NCBI GenBank assembly: GCA_030690945.1
Contig: JAUYFM010000013.1
Span: forward strand, 1-33,734
Origin: Smithellaceae bacterium
Lineage (GTDB): Bacteria > Desulfobacterota > Syntrophia > Syntrophales > Smithellaceae
Length of the DNA: 33,734 nucleotides
Direction: 5' to 3'
The notes beneath the pieces were generated by a model that worked only from the letters and a program-made list of their open reading frames with translations, was not told the origin of the DNA and made no database searches. The position numbers were made by a program, and so were the translations under genes. Below are positions 31,619-33,734 of the stretch, in pieces; positions within the stretch are counted from its first letter, which is position 1; each line of letters starts with the position of its first letter.

Positions 31619-33352
31619 CTATTTATCGTCTTTTTGTTCCTCTTCTCCATAAGTACAGATCCGATTACGACCCGTTTCTTTAGCGCGATAAAGAGCCGTG
31701 TCAGCTGCCTTTAAAATCTCTTTAATCGTTGAACCATGAGTCGGATAAACTGCCACACCCAATGAAATCTCGACAATACCCATAGGCTGTCGGCTCTGCT
31801 GCTGTTGCGATTCTCTAAACATTTTCTTCACAAATTCGGCGCGATTGCGGGTGGCTTCTAAATCTGCATCCGGCAGGATAACTGTAAATTCTTCACCGCC
31901 AAAACGACAAACCACGTCACTGCTGCGAACATTTTGCTGAAGAAATGATGCCAGGTTGCAAAGTATCTTGTCGCCCATCTCATGCCCATATGTATCATTG
32001 TAACGTTTGAAATGGTCAATATCAATCATAATAATACCTAAAGCTGATTTGTTGCGGACGGCGCGGAGTATTTCTCGTTCAAGAGTCTCCTCCATATAGC
32101 GACGATTAAATAAACTTGTCAAAGGATCGCGTATTGAAAGCTGTTGCAGCGTTTTTCGCAATTTCAGATTGGCAAGCGCCAGTCCTATTTGCGCAGCTAT
32201 AGTTATCGCCAGTTGTTTCTTGTCCTCTAATCTACTATGATTATCATCAGCCGAACCGAATATCATTTGAATCATACCCAATTCTTCATTTTGCGCCATC
32301 ATGGGTATACATAATGAAATCCCCTGTAAATCATTATTATGCTGGCATTTCATAACCAAAGGATCATCAGCAGCCAAATATGGTTGTCCGCGCCGAAGCG
32401 CCCAGCAATCGTGCGGCTCAAAAAACTTTTCCTGCGGCGGCTTTGCGCCCCATTCTGTTTGTATTTCCAGCAAATTCCGCGATGGTGTCATGATATATAT
32501 GGCTCCGGAATCTTTGGGAAATAACTGGGAAAGAAACAAGGTAATAACCTTATGTGCTTCCTCGTCAGTGAAAGAAGCCTGGAGCAATTCGCTCATCCTG
32601 CGTAAAATATGAAGTTCAGTAAAACGCCCCTTTAATTCGTGATTCATTTGGTTAATGGCAGCAGCCAGTTTACCAACTTCATCATTTGATCTTATAGCTA
32701 TTTCCCGGCTAAAATCCCCTTCTGCGATGGACTGAGCTATGGCCGCCATTTCGTTAATTGGTTTAACTATGCGTCTGATTATCCAAATCCCTACTAAAAT
32801 TGCGAGTAAAGATATAACAACAAAAGCAATTCCAACAATCTGGTAATTCTCATATAAAATAGAATTAAGCCCGTTCATCGGAATAGCCACCCGGATGATA
32901 GTATTCAACGGCTTTACATCGTCAAGCGGCATTGCTACATATAGCATGTCGCGTTTGAGAGTTAGGCTATAGCGAATACTTTTGCCAATGCCGCTGGAAC
33001 GGGCGTCAATTATTTCCGTGCGGCTGTTATGATTTTCCATTACCGAAGGATCTTCTTCCGAATCTGCCATTACTTTTCCATCACGATTAACAATCGTTAT
33101 CCTAAGATTTACCTTTTTGCCTATTTCCTGAATTCGTGATTGAATTGTTGACAAATCAGTTGACGATAGCGTTAACGGATTTCTAAGTAACTGGACACTG
33201 GTCTCAGTTTGTTTAAAAGTTTCCCGAAAATATGAATCACTGAAATATTTTTTGCTGACAAAATAAAGAATGCTAGAAATTACAATGATTATGAGCGCAA
33301 AAACTGCCAATATTTTAAAAGACAGGCTGTTACTTATTTTTGATATTTGCAT
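31619..33352 (-). CDS. Membrane-bound diguanylate cyclase (HAMP-GAF-GGDEF)
   Basis: A 577-residue c-di-GMP synthase. Transmembrane helices at about 13-33 and 173-195 bracket a periplasmic sensor domain (NRDGKVMADSEEDP resembles PhoR-type sensors). A HAMP linker (about 196-250), a GAF domain (about 265-400) and a GGDEF domain (about 405-565) follow. The active site GGEEF is intact, with RDPLTSLFNRR at the domain start and the inhibitory I-site RSSD five residues before GGEEF, so the enzyme should be active and product-inhibited. GAGGAT lies about 9 bases before the ATG. It is transcribed alone. It could supply signal to riboswitches such as the one at 2463. Confidence 0.93.
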   Translation of the reverse strand: MQISKISNSLSFKILAVFALIIIVISSILYFVSKKYFSDSYFRETFKQTETSVQLLRNPLTLSSTDLSTIQSRIQEIGKKVNLRITIVNRDGKVMADSEEDPSVMENHNSRTEIIDARSSGIGKSIRYSLTLKRDMLYVAMPLDDVKPLNTIIRVAIPMNGLNSILYENYQIVGIAFVVISLLAILVGIWIIRRIVKPINEMAAIAQSIAEGDFSREIAIRSNDEVGKLAAAINQMNHELKGRFTELHILRRMSELLQASFTDEEAHKVITLFLSQLFPKDSGAIYIMTPSRNLLEIQTEWGAKPPQEKFFEPHDCWALRRGQPYLAADDPLVMKCQHNNDLQGISLCIPMMAQNEELGMIQMIFGSADDNHSRLEDKKQLAITIAAQIGLALANLKLRKTLQQLSIRDPLTSLFNRRYMEETLEREILRAVRNKSALGIIMIDIDHFKRYNDTYGHEMGDKILCNLASFLQQNVRSSDVVCRFGGEEFTVILPDADLEATRNRAEFVKKMFRESQQQQSRQPMGIVEISLGVAVYPTHGSTIKEILKAADTALYRAKETGRNRICTYGEEEQKDDK

Positions 33353-33394
33353 TTAGACGACATCCTCAACAAATCGTTTCCTTCACCTACCTAT

Positions 33395-33433
33395 ACGTAA
33401 CATAATCATAATTCCCTATTTATATTGTTACGT
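33395..33433. promoter_or_regulatory. Inverted repeat upstream of the GGDEF gene
   Basis: ACGTAACA (33395-33402) and TGTTACGT (33426-33433) are perfect 8-bp inverted repeats 23 bases apart, in AT-rich DNA about 45 bases upstream of the GGDEF start. They may be an operator; no partner regulator is evident. Confidence 0.4.
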
Positions 33434-33502
33434 TACATGGTCTTTTCAATATCCGTAATTTCTAAATTCGTCAAGTTTATTTTTTTTGCCAGTTCTGTAC
33501 AA

Positions 33503-33571
33503 GGAGTTATCCATAGCTGCAACCCGCGGCTTTTCAGTGGAGCAAGGCGGGGGGCGGCTGTGGGTAACTCC
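33503..33571. repeat. Imperfect inverted repeat bordering the recombinase gene
   Basis: GGAGTTATCCATAGCTGC (33503-33520) and GCGGCTGTGGGTAACTCC (33554-33571) are inverted repeats matching at 15 of 18 positions, all three differences being C/T. They start 3 bases past the recombinase stop codon and enclose a GC-rich stretch. They could be a terminator-like stem or the end of a mobile element. Confidence 0.55.
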
Positions 33572-33573
33572 GC

Positions 33574-33734
33574 TCAACCCGATCCGCTGTTTAGGTTGCA
33601 AGCCGTTCTTTGCATGATCACCTCCATAGCTTTGTAGTAATCCCTCTGCACTTTGATGTTGGATACCCGACAATACCGTTGCGTCGTCCTGATAGAGTTA
33701 TGCCCCAAAAGATCCTGGATCGTAGAGAGATCCG
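33574..33734 (-). CDS. Tyrosine recombinase/integrase, C-terminal part (runs off the right edge)
   Basis: The minus strand from the right edge encodes DLSTIQDLLGHNSIRTTQRY, then CRVSNIKVQRDYYKAMEVIM, ending ACNLNSGSG at TGA 33574-33576. LLGHxSIxTTxxY is the C-terminal catalytic box of phage-integrase-type recombinases, with His in LGH and the nucleophile Tyr in TQRY. The rest lies outside the window. Its presence at the end of a run of defence genes suggests the island's border or an inserted element. Confidence 0.85.
   Translation of the reverse strand, partial: DLSTIQDLLGHNSIRTTQRYCRVSNIKVQRDYYKAMEVIMQRTACNLNSGSG

Noticed and set aside
1-33734. tRNA or rRNA genes
   Set aside because: No cloverleaf with GGTTCGA-type T-arm or rRNA-conserved sequence was noticed on either strand; a covariance search would be needed to be certain.

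Overview
The window looks like a chromosome segment of a Desulfobacterota (deltaproteobacterial) fatty-acid or aromatic-acid degrader of the syntroph / sulfate-reducer type. This is inferred from the company of genes: CoA-thioester chemistry, a class III CoA-transferase, a branched-chain-type ABC binding protein, a sigma-54 activator, a c-di-GMP riboswitch and GGDEF protein, and many decayed gene fragments. No rRNA, tRNA or CRISPR array was seen, so the taxonomy stays a guess.

Region A (1-9264) is acyl-CoA metabolism with heavy gene decay. On the minus strand lie a TetR regulator with its own terminator, promoter and palindromic operator, an enoyl-CoA hydratase/isomerase, a CoA-transferase, a periplasmic binding protein interrupted near its end by an in-frame TAG, and an old-yellow-enzyme-type oxidoreductase. 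On the plus strand lies a thiolase. Between them are fragments: an in-frame chimera of chemotaxis-receptor and acyl-CoA dehydrogenase sequence, the tail of a 3-hydroxyacyl-CoA dehydrogenase, a c-di-GMP-I (GEMM) riboswitch with terminator, and a second, inverted, internally deleted copy of the tetR promoter and 5' end.

Region B (9265-19019): a 1042-residue TPR-GAF-AAA+ sigma-54 activator is divergent from the oxidoreductase, which has a -24/-12 promoter. After a GC-rich non-coding patch and a methyltransferase comes a tight operon of glycerol-3-phosphate dehydrogenase, an alkyl-DHAP-synthase-like FAD oxidase and glycerol kinase. It looks suited to glycerol/DHAP handling and possibly ether-lipid synthesis. 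A DNA-3-methyladenine glycosylase (tag) follows.

Region C (19016-33734) is a defence island: an orphan AbiEi-like gene, an AbiEi/AbiEii pair with a perfect palindromic operator, and a type I restriction locus. The locus encodes HsdR, a fused HsdM-HsdS carrying an in-frame palindromic repeat insertion, a zinc-hook ATPase resembling the anticodon nuclease RloC, and a small protein with an RNxxxH HEPN signature. Then come a 5'-truncated Fic gene, a diverged DprA-like gene overlapping a DUF262 gene cut off after about 23 codons, two perfect hairpins at that break, a GGDEF membrane protein, and the C-terminus of a tyrosine recombinase running off the right edge. The hsdMS-rloC-HEPN cluster and the DprA-like/DUF262 pair are the best candidates for under-described systems.
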